The position numbers and the translations under genes were made by a program. From Macrosoma leucophasiata (Eukaryota > Arthropoda > Insecta > Lepidoptera > Hedylidae), in NCBI GenBank assembly GCA_036365455.1, contig JAWQUS010000017.1, positions 8,370,001 through 8,434,000 of the forward strand: 64,000 nt of DNA. The letters run 5' to 3'. Positions 10,840-21,622 of this stretch are shown here, one piece after another (position 1 is the first letter of the stretch; every line of letters starts with the position of its first letter). Under the pieces are notes generated by a model. The model did no database searches, had not been told where the DNA came from, and saw only the letters and a list, made by a program, of their open reading frames with translations.

Positions 10840-13800
10840 ATGAACAACGCGGCGAACGGCCACATGGATATTCCCATCTTTCACACCGATGAGGGCAGAT
10901 ACCTCGCAAAGTGTAAGCACTGTTCTGTTTATTTTTGAGTCAAGTTAAATCAAATGGAAACAAAAACGGTCAAGCAGGATAATGACTCTTATACAGATAC
11001 TGTTTTTGCAGCTCTCGGCGATCCTTTAATCAAAGGTTTGACCGAAGTGGCTAATGTAAAGCCGAAAGATCCTGTCGCGTTTCTCGCAAGTTTCCTTCAT
11101 AATTTTCCTGAACACGAAAAGCCTCGATTAGGTACGCAGGTGAGCAAAATTAAATTTCAAATTATTTTAATTCTAGTCGTGTTGTATAGTGATCGTGCTC
11201 GCAATTTTAAACATGTAAGTAAATAATTTTAAAGAGGTGATTGTTTTTTTAAAAAGTGGAGACTTAAATTTGTTTTAAATCAGGAATCCAACGTGGGTGT
11301 AGCTGAGGCAGCGGCGGAAGTGGAGAATGAGCATTCAGCGCCCCTGCAGGCACCAAGGATACGCAGTGCGGCGCGGACTGCTACACGCCCGAATCGCCCC
11401 ATTGACGTCATCACCGTGGACCCTCAAGCGGAAACCAGTCCGGATGGGCCCGAAGCTGCATTCAGCAGCACGAATAGGGTTAGTATCAAGTTAGTTTAGA
11501 TAAAAATACAACTCAGGCTAGATAAAAAAGACAATAATAAAACTTGGGATATTTAATTAAAAAAATACATTTCTATCGTGCGTTTAAAAAAAACGGTCTT
11601 TTATGTACCGATCTTTTTTAATAGCCCAAGACACACCTGAGATTTTGTTTTAATAAATATGATTCAGATAAGATTTAGTGTTCAAAACACAGATCCGTAA
11701 TTTCTGTCACTGATATGAAATAGTCTCGACTTTTTAGCTTCATAAATGGCAATGCATCTTCATTGATAACGCTCTCAGTAGGTATTCAAAGAAGACTAAT
11801 GTTAAGTGTTTACTTATTTGCCAGTTTCATACAATAAAATCATCCTTGACTACTTAGCTAAGTATTACATAAGTAAATATTGAAACATAATTGCCTCGAT
11901 CGATAAGCTAAAGCATATAATTATTTATTTATTAGATTCTTGTTGTTGTGTTGACTCGAGTTGAAATACCTATATTTGCATTTAAAATTTAAACGTTCTG
12001 TCTTCTGAATTTACGGACCTGTAATCTTAACACGAAAACGGAGACATCCGGCGTGGCATGGTAATACAGCTGCATTAAGATGTTTGTTTTAGTGTAGATG
12101 TGGGGTTGGATGCACTCGCATTAACGTCAATGTAGACTGCGCTCTTGTTTTCCATTTACTTATCATAAGGAGTGGTTGGACTTATATTCTTATTCTGGTC
12201 GACTCACTCAAGCAAATAGTAACAAATTGTGCACGAACAGTGCAGAAATTATCATACACTGCTGTCTATTTTGTGCGCGTACATATATACAGTGTACTCA
12301 CATCGTTCCAAAATTTTGTACAAATGTTCGTTTAAAAGTGTGCATACTTATGTTACGCACAGCTTTGTCGGTGGAAACGGAGAGTGTACGCGACAATAGT
12401 ACGTACCGTAGTGCGGTCTTTGAATCCCACACTAAAATTCTACCACCAATAAAGTTACGTGAAGTTGGGTTCTTATGTGTGGACAGTGGACATCTATTCA
12501 CCGAGATTTTTTAACAAAATTGAATATGTTTACTCAATTCAGGATGAACACGGCCAATCGATGCTGCATTTCGCCGCAGCGCGAACGCACACGAACAACG
12601 CACTGTTCCAGCTGCTGCAGGAGGCTGATGTCAGTCTGGGATACCGCGACGAGCTGTACCGAACGGCCAGAGACGTATCAATCCAGGCTAACGTTCCGGA
12701 GAACACTACTGAAATAGATCGGTGGGTGCTACATCTCGCCGCAAGAGGTACGATTGTGAGAAATCCTTAAGATATGTATAATGTACTTATGGTAGCAGAG
12801 GCTTATTTACGCTAGGCCAAGGAGGCAATGGCTTAAGAGTGGTAGGCTGCGTGGGGCGCCTTGACTACCTCGCGTTCATGAAGACAAACATTAATTCTTG
12901 CTTTTTCCATTTAACAAATAGTGCGCTTAAGCTTCATGGCCCAGAACGCTTATTCTTTAAAAAATGAGTCAGAATAAGAATTTAGTTCTGGGTAAGAAGA
13001 TTAAAAACTATCGACATTTACACAAAAACCAGATGCCAAAATGCTGATGCTTTGCCACCCTTGAAACCCAAATTGTTTTACGTCTGTGACTGACATTACG
13101 GAGGTAAACATTACATATAGGTATATGATTTTTTTGACAGGTCAGACCGACAAAATCATGGAATTACTTCTGCAAGGATATGACCACATATTGGATGTAG
13201 TTGACGAAGAAGGTAAGGCAATAACTGAAGTGATTGCCCAACGAGGAGACACCGAGATGAGCAACCTCCTTGCTTCCATACCGGCTTTCGAGGTATGTTT
13301 ATTACTACGAATAATAAATAATATAAAGTGTATCTTAGGTGAACAAATGGCTCCGCGTAAATAGACACACAGGGGGTGGGCCATAAAAAGGGCACACCGC
13401 GCATAAGACAGCACGTTTCCTAGTCGCTCGGCGAAATGCGACGGACGTGACGTGTCCCCACAGCCCACAAGTTCTTCCGCTAGTGCAGACAGTCAACCAA
13501 ACAATGGCGGTCAAGCCATTGGAATAGGGCGGTAGTAAATGCAATAACACGAGATGGGCAGCAGCGTCCAGTGATAAAACTACTGCTACTGTGATCACCA
13601 ATCCGCTGGACAAGCGTGGTAATTATGGCATATTCACCCCAAATTATGCATAGCCTTGTGGGTATCTTTGGGGTTTTGTCCAGCAGTCTATCGGTCATTG
13701 GACGTCTTTCGGTTGCAATCATGATGATGATTTAACGGACTCCCTGTTGAACCTTTTTATTTTATAGGAATCAAGAGAATCTCTCCATGGGGCCATAAGA

Positions 13801-15285
13801 CGGGGTGATATGGCGGCGGTGCAAGAATCGATAGCATCAGAAGGAGGCCACACTCTCGCTCGCAGCCAAAACTCCTTCGGCAGAACGTCCCTCCACGTCG
13901 CAGTTTTGGCGCAACATGAGGAGATCGTGGCACATTTGGCGGAAACTTGTCCCGAGTTGTTGAGGATTGGTGACAATGTAAGACAATAATGTTCACGCCT
14001 TTTATTTTTACGCCCATCTTTGATTGCTTTGGAGACATGGTTTGGACGCATACCTACTCATCATCTTTATTTCCACTATCGTTTCTGTAATATACAAAAA
14101 TTATATCGCCACTATTGCTTTAGCCATATTATACGACATGACAGATTCCAATTGCTGCAACTTATTATGATTAGCAAAGTGGCTGGAAAAGATCAGTTGG
14201 CCGAAGAAAAAAGTCGTGGTTTTGAAACAGAGCTCAAATAGTTCTTTGCAGGAAAAGCTATTACGCAAATCTTGTCATTGTAACAATGAGGGTAACTTGA
14301 GCACCATCATTTTGTACGGTACGCTCAATGCACCCGAATCACACTTGGCCACGTTTGTCCCGATCCGACAAACCTGAGCCCTTATTATTCTAACTTCTAC
14401 CTTCTGTCTCGTTATAAGGAACCTGGCAACACTACCTGTTGCTGACATGTTCTTTTACTCAGTAAAACACAGGTGAATCGTGTTATCTAAGTAACTTGCA
14501 ATTGCTAGACCAGCCATTTGGTCTAATGGTGTGTGACGACCATTAGAAGCGAGGCTCACGGGTTCAATCCCCGTACCGGGCAAATATTTGTATGGCCTAC
14601 AGATATTTGTTTCGGATCTGGGTGTTTGTGTACCTATGTGTTGTGTGTGAACAATGGCACCCACGATACAGATTTATACCTAGTGTGGGACTGTGAGTGT
14701 AAGAGTGTGGGACTGTGAGTGTAAGCGTACCTACACAAAAAAAATGCTAAATATGTCCACAGTACAAAACTACACTTCTACAAAAAACAGTGGCTTTAAT
14801 GTACGTACATAGGCTTCAGGGTAGCAGCACCTAAGGCATTACGTATAAATCAGTGTGATCAGTGTAGTATAATGACGATCTTGTTTGGATCCAGCGGAGT
14901 GTTGACCGCTTTCGCCGAGGATTCAATCCACAAATACAATTTCATCATCATCCTCAAATATATCATATCTGTTATATCTGACAGATGTCTGAGTGTTTGT
15001 GTATGTGTGTGTATAACAGCACACACTACACGTGTTTAATGTCGCACTGTGAATGTAAGCGTATTTTATTCGATTTACTTTATAATGATATTTATCCCGT
15101 TTCAGCTGGAACGTACACCACTACACTACGCAATGGGTGTGGAAAAGATAGAATCTCTAAGCAGAATTCTGATCCGGGCTGGAGCAAAACGCGTGCTAAA
15201 AGATCTCAAGGGACGCCAGCCTTCATACTATTTCATGAACAAGTCAGATATATTACGACTAAAGGAGGAAGAGGAAGTCCATTAG
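10840..15285 (+). CDS. Dpy-30-motif ankyrin-repeat protein
   Basis: Seven exons join in phase: 10,840-10,912, 11,012-11,139, 11,284-11,478, 12,543-12,747, 13,141-13,292, 13,768-13,977 and 15,106-15,285, giving 380 residues plus stop. ATG 10,840 is chosen because the first exon then splices in phase through a 99-bp intron into LGDPLIKGLTEVANVKP, a Dpy-30-type dimerisation/docking motif at residues about 21-60. A proline/alanine-rich spacer follows. Ankyrin repeats fill the rest: HGQSMLHFAA, FGRTSLHVAV and ERTPLHYAM. The arrangement ending LASIPAFE, then ESLHGAIRRGD, parallels LENVPTYM and LEAVPYIM in the gene just upstream, so the two are tandem relatives. Dpy-30 motifs dock proteins in radial spokes and chromatin complexes; a ciliary role is inference. 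The gene has no kinase-like tail. Confidence 0.82.
11479..12542 (+). other. Intron 3 of the Dpy-30/ankyrin gene, no feature seen
   Basis: It is bounded by AGG|GTTAGT and AATTCAG. It is AT-rich with no repeat family I recognise. Confidence 0.5.
13978..15105 (+). other. Intron 6 of the Dpy-30/ankyrin gene, with SINEs
   Basis: It is bounded by AAT|GTAAGA and CCGTTTCAG. It contains a good tRNA-headed SINE (14,510-14,740). A second, decayed copy (about 14,880-15,075) has a tail (GTGAATGTAAGCGTATTTTA) that runs to within 40 bp of the final exon. Confidence 0.6.
14510..14740 (+). mobile_element. tRNA-headed SINE, copy 2
   Basis: It has an A-box-like AGCCATTTGGTCTAATGGTG, B-box GGGTTCAATCCCCGTACC and the body ATATTTGTTTCGGATCTG. 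The tail segment GGGACTGTGAGTGTAAG is duplicated (about 14,686-14,728). Confidence 0.8.
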
Positions 15286-15929
15286 AATTTGGTAGATGCG
15301 TTGTTCGAATGGTTTCTGTAGATTTGTTATAGGGTGAAGATAGTTTATGCGAATTCAGATTATGGAAAATGTTCGGCTCAAAAATTGCCACAATTAATTA
15401 GTACAATTATGATGTTTATAAAATTTTTGAAGTAGAATGTTCGACAGTTCAGTCTTTGTACAACAACGAAGGTTTAGTATAGAATTCTCGTTTGAAAGAC
15501 CAGTAATAATTTAAACGCACAATCAATTTTGAATGGAATGTAATGACGCATGAACGGGTATTTTGACAAAAAGTTCATTAATAAATAAGTTTCACATACA
15601 ACTTTCATTTTCTAAACTCTACTATATAATCTAGCCGTTACTTAGCTGTAGATCTAGCCATAATGTACGAGTACCTATCAGTTTTTTTCCCTTCTTGCGG
15701 ACATTCAATAATAAACTTTATATTTCCGTACGCTATTATTTTTAGTAGAAGTACCTTTAATAATTTTCTCAATCTTCTAGCGGACAAATAAAATAATGAT
15801 GAAATCAGAAAATGGACCCTCTTAGAACTCGTCATTAGATAAAGTGGTCAAATTCGTAAACGGTCATATGTAAAAAAAAAGAAATGGTATTCCATCCCCA
15901 AATCGCTTTACCAAAATCAGATATTGTAG

Positions 15930-16055
15930 CATGTATGTTCACGCCAGGTCCCTAACGGGGTAGGCAGAGTGCAGAGCGCCAGACATCCCGGTCCTGACAT
16001 ACCTACCTTTCGTGCCTCATCTACCTTCATCATTCTCTTCATACATGCACGGAAG
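15930..16055 (-). mobile_element. Inverted 3' tail of a LINE
   Basis: The complement of CATCCCGGTCCTGACATACC, together with the CTTCATCATTCTCTTCATAC that follows it, matches the tail of the LINE at 24,451-26,860 (about 26,715-26,780). The two are therefore copies of one family in opposite directions. Confidence 0.7.
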
Positions 16056-16700
16056 ATATTTTAGTTATCATTGCTTTGTCCGTAATAACAGACCAAGTAA
16101 TAGTAAGGCATAGGTACGCCAGTATCAATAAAATGTAGGTATATGCCGCGAAAGTAGTAGCTGACATATAGATCTCATTCATGCTTCGCATTGCCGATAA
16201 TTATCCAAATACCCGTTTGCGCGTAAGTATGTCTATTTCTTTGTGCTGTAATTATATTATACCTATACCTACACAATATGATCAAATCGCGGCCAACGGA
16301 TATTGAATAACGTCGCTTCTTTTACATTTTCAACATTTACGTGTTTCTTTTAGATCTATGCATTACTTTTACAATTTGATACCACGTTAATATTTTTATC
16401 CAATTCACTTGTAGGGGCCCTAATGACTTTACTCTTGATTATCATTATTGATTTCTAGTTAAATAAAAATACAATATATCTTAAACTTGTTTTATTTTAT
16501 CTAAACTAATACACAATATTCTCAGAATAATAATTAACACAACTACATTGACCTAATATAACAAAAAAGTTACTCTAAAAATCAATATCTAAGTAATCTA
16601 AATGATTAGAAAAAATAAACTACAGCACGCAGCAAAAAATATTGCACATCGAGCCTACGAAAGTTAGTTTTAACTTCGTAGAGCGATATCTTGATTGTCT

Positions 16701-16746
16701 CAGTGATTACGTAGACGCAGTGTGCACTGCGTCTACGTAATCACTG
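16701..16746. repeat. Perfect 22-bp-arm palindrome
   Basis: The arms 16,701-16,722 (CAGTGATTACGTAGACGCAG...) and 16,725-16,746 are exact reverse complements separated by TG. The sequence is not AT-rich, so this is not low-complexity pairing. Its origin is unknown. Confidence 0.9.
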
Positions 16747-17496
16747 ATAATCAGGTACTTTTCAAAACTTGATCAAAATTATCGATAAACGTCACATAGG
16801 TAAGGTGCGAAAGAGATAACGATCTACAGACCCGAAATAAACCGTCCTTCTCCTTCCTAAGGTCGAATGCAATATTTCTTGTTGGATACTATAATAAAAA
16901 TTAAGGCAAGTCGTAATCATCAGCACACTACTGCGGAGATTTTGTTGCTTCAAGTGATCAAAATTCACACAATGAAAGTTCGAAAATTTGACATTCTCAA
17001 TTTTTCAAGATAACGACTGCCAAGGAATAGGGTTAATGTACATCTGAGAGACCGAGCCTCGCATACCTGAAATGTTATTTTCAATTAATTCTTACATATT
17101 TTATGAATGCAATGGCACAAACTTAATCAAGGAATCGGAACATATAATATCGGAATACTTATCGATGGTAAATGGAATGTCGGCAGATTGGATTTATGTA
17201 AATCTAGGAGTGTCAAAAATATCAAAGACGGAGACACCGGAGGCACCACCACATTACCTAATCTATTTGCCGCTAAATGGTAGTGTTCAGCGCTATTGGT
17301 CAGGTGGTAATGTACGGCCCTGTAATTTATGACACAGAGGCATCTTTCAGAAGTGGCAACGCATCTACAATATCTCGGGTATGATGTAGGTAGATGTTTA
17401 AAGGCTACATATCACTTACAATCAATGTAAACTGTATGCTGGTTGGACACTTCTATACTTATAATAAAATAGTAAAATCCGCGTGTCTGTACATTG

Positions 17497-19050
17497 TGTA
17501 GCGTCCACTACATTAAGGCGCCAACTAGTGGAACACATATGAAAACCTCACAGTACTTGTCTAGTACGGTAGATGGCGTGCATTCGAATTACATCGCACA
17601 TGCGAAGATTTCTCAAGAGCTGGCATATATACAACTTCCCAACGTCAACCGTTGGGCCGCGGCCCGCCAGGCGCTATCACCTCGCCTGGTCGGAGGATCC
17701 TCCCTTTTCGTCGGAGGAACACTTCCACCCGTTCCTCCACAGTGGTGACCCCCGATGTGATTGGAAGCAACCTTATCACCAGCCACTCTCTACAACTCTG
17801 CAGCACCTTCGACGACGTCATCTCTCACATCACCAGTACCTGATCGAGCGGTAATCAAGTCACGCCAGCCAGCACCCTCGGCTTCATCAGGAATACTCCA
17901 TACGCCTGCAGCGACCGCGCATGCCTGGAGTACCCTGCAGCCACATCAGCGTCAGCACACTGCGCCGTCCCGCAGTAGCTACTACGCAGCGACTACCTCG
18001 ACTCAAAGGGGACCTTCGCATCACCGCAGCAGCGACTACCTCGACTCACTGAGGACCTTCGCACCCGACTCACTGGGACTTGCGGCATGGGATTATGGCA
18101 TTGGCACATCGACAGCTGCCTCGATACATATCAACCTCCGGTCTTGGAGGGGAGTGATGTAGCGTCCACTACATTAAGGCGCCAACTAGTGGAACACATA
18201 TGAAAACCTCACAGTACTTGTCTAGTACGGTAGATGGCGTGCATTCGAATTACATCGCACATGCGAAGATTTCCCAACGTCAATCGTTTGGCCGCGGCCC
18301 GCCAGGCGCTACCACCTCGCCTGGTCGGAGGATCCTCCCTTTTCGCCGGAGGAACACTTCCACCCGTTCCTCCACAGTGGTGACCCCCGATGTGATTGGA
18401 AGCAACCTTATCACCAGCCACTCTCTACAACTCTGCAGCACCTTCGACGACGTCATCTCTCACATCACCAGTACCTGATCGAGCGGTAATCAAGTCACGC
18501 CAGCCAGCACCCTCGGCTTCATCAGGGATACTCCACACGCCTGCAGCGACCGCGCATGCCTGGACTACCCTGCAGCCACATCAGCGTCAGTACTGCGTGG
18601 ACGGACGCAGTAGCTACTACGCAGCGACTACCTCGACTCAAAGGGGACTTTCGCATCACCGCAGCAGCGACTACCTCGACTCACTGAGGACCTTCGCACC
18701 CGACTCACTGGGACTTGCGGCATGGGACTATATGGCATTGGCACAGCTCCGCGAGAAGCTCTGACAGCTGTCTCAATCATATCTTGGAGGGGAGTGATGT
18801 AGTGTCCACTACATTAAGGCGCCAACTAGTGGAATACAATGAAACCTTACAGTACTTGTCTAGTACGATAGATGGCGTGCAGTCAAATTACATCGCACAT
18901 ACGAAGATTTCTCAAGAGTTGGCATATATACAACTTCCCAACGTCAACCGTGGGGCCGCAGCCCGCCAGGCGCTATCACCTCGCCTGGTCGGAGGATCCT
19001 CCCTTTTCGCCTGAGGAACACCCTTCTTCACTTCCACCCATTCCTCCACA
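17497..19050 (+). mobile_element. Tandem triple-LTR, TRIM-like retrotransposon
   Basis: Three LTRs are seen: 17,497-17,741, 18,158-18,376 and 18,798-19,050, each starting TGTAG and ending CCACA. Between them are two internal segments of about 415 bp. Each opens with TGGTGACCCCCGATGTGA, a near match to the complement of the 3' end of tRNA-Trp (primer site). Each ends with the purine tract GGAGGGGAGTGA directly before the next LTR. ATTG flanks the whole array (17,493-17,496 and 19,051-19,054), a 4-bp target duplication. The internal segments carry open frames (17,761-18,162 and 18,396-18,764) with no recognised polymerase or gag. LTR2 has lost 26 bp present in LTR1. Confidence 0.88.
17761..18162 (+). 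other. Open frame inside the miniature LTR element
   Basis: A 133-codon Ser/Thr/Pro-rich frame starts just after the primer site and is also open in the second copy (18,396-18,764, 122 codons). It contains a short internal repeat around SSYYAATTSTQRG and SSDYLDSLR. No gag, protease or polymerase motif is seen. It may be a gag start fused to 3' sequence by internal deletion, or open by chance in a GC-richer element. Confidence 0.4.
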
Positions 19051-19089
19051 ATTGTATATATTTACGAAAAACTAATTGGGGGCGATGTT

Positions 19090-19725
19090 AAAATAGTATT
19101 AGAACACTTTTCAATCATTTTTATTTTTTTTGTCTGTCTGTTTGTCGGTTTGTCTGTTTGTCCCTTTATCCAGGCTAATCTCCGAAGATACAGGACGGAT
19201 TCGAATGAAACTTTTTGTGGTGTATATATACTAGCCTGGCCAACATTAGGGCTACTTTTTACTGCGGGAAAATCACTCATTCCCACGGGAATCTCTACAT
19301 TTAATAAAATCGTAAGAAAATAAAGACTGTAGATTGAATATTTTTTAAAAGAATACTTGGGACGCGATCTGCAATAGAAATCAAAGCCAAAAATACAGTT
19401 TTCAGATTTTTTGCCTGTTTGTCTGTATGTATGTCCGGGCTAAACTAAAAAAGTACTAGATGGATTTACTTCAAATTTTGCATGAATATTACTAACCGGT
19501 CCGGTCAAAATATAGGCTACATATTATCATGCTATCTCCTACCGGGGAAGAGCTGTGAATCTTTAAAATCGTAGAAAAGTCAAAACTATACATTGATATT
19601 TTTGTTTTAAAGAATATTTGGGGCGTGATCTTCTATCGATATCGAAGCCAAATATAGTGTTTGTTTGTCTGTATCTATGTCCGGGCTAAACTCAAAATTA
19701 CTTAATGGATTTACTTTAAATTTCG
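19090..19725. repeat. Repeat region with GTCT-rich tracts and an approximate duplication
   Basis: A TGTCTGTCTGTTTGTC-like tract lies at about 19,130-19,165. Two related blocks (about 19,327-19,490 and 19,590-19,735) share TATGTCCGGGCTAAACT and ATGGATTTACTT. It looks like non-coding transposon sequence and leads directly into Helitron coding remains. Confidence 0.6.
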
Positions 19726-19726
19726 C

Positions 19727-20842
19727 ATGAATATCCGAGAATTTTCAAGGACACCGCATTGGGTAAGGTTTATAGGTACCGTGCATCCAAATAATGGCTA
19801 TTTCCTGCGGTTGTTACTTCACACGGTCCGAGGCCCAACGTATTTCACTTTCCTGAGGATATTTGATGCCGTCGAGTATCCCACTTACCGCGCAGCCTGC
19901 GTAGCACGTCACCTTCTCGACGGTTACCAAAACTGGGATTACACCCTCGCGGAGGCAAGCGTCAGTGACGGAGAAATATCGCCATCATCTGTCAGAAGAT
20001 TTTCTACGAGCTTTGAGACACGTGCTACTGGAGACGAAGTCGAAGTAACTAATGAACGCACGCTGAACACCTGTATTAGTTCATTTCAAGATGTGGTTCC
20101 ACCACCGATTGAACTATCGAATATGAGTTACCAGCTCCCCAAATCATCACCGCATCAAGATCGTAGAAATTGGGAGAATAACGCTGAGACAAATTACGAT
20201 CCGGGCGAAATGACCATGTCGCTTTGTTCTCTTCAGAGCAAAAACAAATTTATGATACCGTGCTTGAAAGCGTTGGGCAAAACCAGGGTAAAATGTTATT
20301 CTCCTGGATTTTGGATCCTCCTGGTGGAATAGGAAAAACATTTGTTATCATTGGCATACTTGCAAAGGTCAGGAGGCAAGGCAAAATTGCTATTGCTGTA
20401 GCGTCGTGGGGAATTACTGCCACACTGCTTCCGGATAGCAAGACAGTACATGCCATGTTGAAAAATTCCCTTATATTTAGAGAGCGCCGAAATGACTGTG
20501 TTTGGTGTGTCATGGCGCCTTAAAGTCATCTCGCTTCACAGACATAGCATTGAGGCGGAAATTCTAACGGGTTATGGCATTGGTGAGGCAAAATTTATAC
20601 CACGCATTCCCCTGTTCACATTCCAGTTCAAGCGCTTACAGTTGAATGTTTGCTTCACGATCACCATCAATAAGTCGCAGGAGCAGACACTGAGGGCAGC
20701 GGGTGTTAACCTCAGGACGAGTTGCTTCTCACACGGGCAACTGTACGTCGCTTGCTACCGCGTCACCAGTCCTGACCCTCTTTACGTTTTGGCTCCCGGC
20801 AGAATAACTACCGACGTAGTTTATAGAAAAGTGTCGTAAGGT
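19727..20842 (+). pseudogene. Helitron Rep/helicase remnant
   Basis: Three pieces in shifting frames resemble the Pif1-type helicase half of animal Helitron replicases. The first, at 19,727-20,220, has NGYFLRLLLHTVRGPTYF and a YPTYRAACVARHLL stretch. The second, at about 20,300-20,510, has a Walker-A-like GGIGKT and AVASWGITATLL. The third, at 20,560-20,839, has INKSQEQTLRAAGVNL and GQLYVACYRV, the helicase motif VI region. The middle of the helicase is deleted between the last two, and the frames are broken. It is non-functional; the element ends were not located. Confidence 0.85.
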
Positions 20843-21234
20843 TTGATACCTTTGTACGTATTTTTACTCTTTTGTGTCCGGAAATATATTCCTGCTTTAT
20901 TTTGTCTATTTCCTTCAGTCACATCTTATGACTGAACTCAGCAGGATTCCCATAAGACTCTCTTCACTTGCTTCGCTTGCAAAAAAATTTAAAGTTTTAA
21001 ATTAATGCTATTTTAAAAGTTGTTTGCTTATAATGCTAAAGCGACATTGGCATCTTAGGTATGTTTGGTACTGTACTGCCTTCACGCAGACGACGTTGCG
21101 GGCAGCAGCTAGTCAAAACATAAAAATAAACTTTCATTACATTTACCCACTTACCACAGATCATTGGTCCTTCGAGCGGGATCATTTACAGTATAAACTT
21201 AGCTTCCTGTAACCACTAGTAAATTATAATTTTA

Positions 21235-21400
21235 CGACCCCGGTTATTCTAGCTGTGTCTGACGACCGCTTGATTCGAGGGTCGCGGATTCGATTCCCGC
21301 ACCGGGACAAATATTAGTCGGTCTCGGTGTTTATGTACGTATTGTGTGTTTGTGTACAACGGCACCCACAACACAGGTTTATACATAGAGGACTGTGATG
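21235..21400 (+). mobile_element. tRNA-headed SINE, copy 3 (shortened)
   Basis: The head has B-box GGATTCGATTCCCGCACCGG, a partial body and the tail ACACAGGTTTATACATAG. The middle ATATTTGTTTCGG part is largely missing. Confidence 0.75.
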
Positions 21401-21414
21401 ATTTTGTTCATTTC

Positions 21415-21605
21415 AGCTGAAAACGTCAACTGCTCAACAAAGACCTCCTCAAAAATTGCCACAACGCACGGTCCTGAACTCCCACTTGAGTGTTGCTATA
21501 ATAATATTGTCAAAGGCCTTAGTCTTGAGGCACTGCGATAAGTTGGACGAGCAGATGTATTGTAGCTTCCTGAACACTGCCTTTTTTTATTTTATTATAA
21601 TTTAA
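21415..21605. repeat. Dispersed repeat fragment 3' of the CCDC34-like gene
   Basis: CAGCTGAAAACGTCAACTGC and the CCTCAAAAATTGCCACAACG that follows soon after are similar to 29,160-29,215. This suggests an interspersed repeat that may obscure the last exon of the CCDC34-like gene. Confidence 0.45.
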
Positions 21606-21622
21606 AACAGAAGAACACTCAC

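Larger units (their letters stand above)
15286..17496. other. Intergenic region: 3' UTR, LINE tail fragment and a perfect palindrome
   Basis: A poly(A)-type AATAAATAAG lies near 15,580. An inverted LINE 3' tail lies at 15,930-16,055 and a palindrome at 16,701-16,746. At about 17,225-17,440 is an old copy of the poly(A)-ended retroposon in plus orientation (GCCGCTAAATGGTAGTG). No gene is recognised. Confidence 0.5.

Noticed and set aside
12176..12514. 112-codon frame upstream of an ankyrin exon
   Set aside because: Lies in an intron, shows no family similarity and is not needed to join the exons.
20224..20523. Host PIF1 DNA helicase gene
   Set aside because: It has a Walker-A-like motif, but the flanking helicase pieces, frameshifts and adjacent repeats fit a Helitron remnant.
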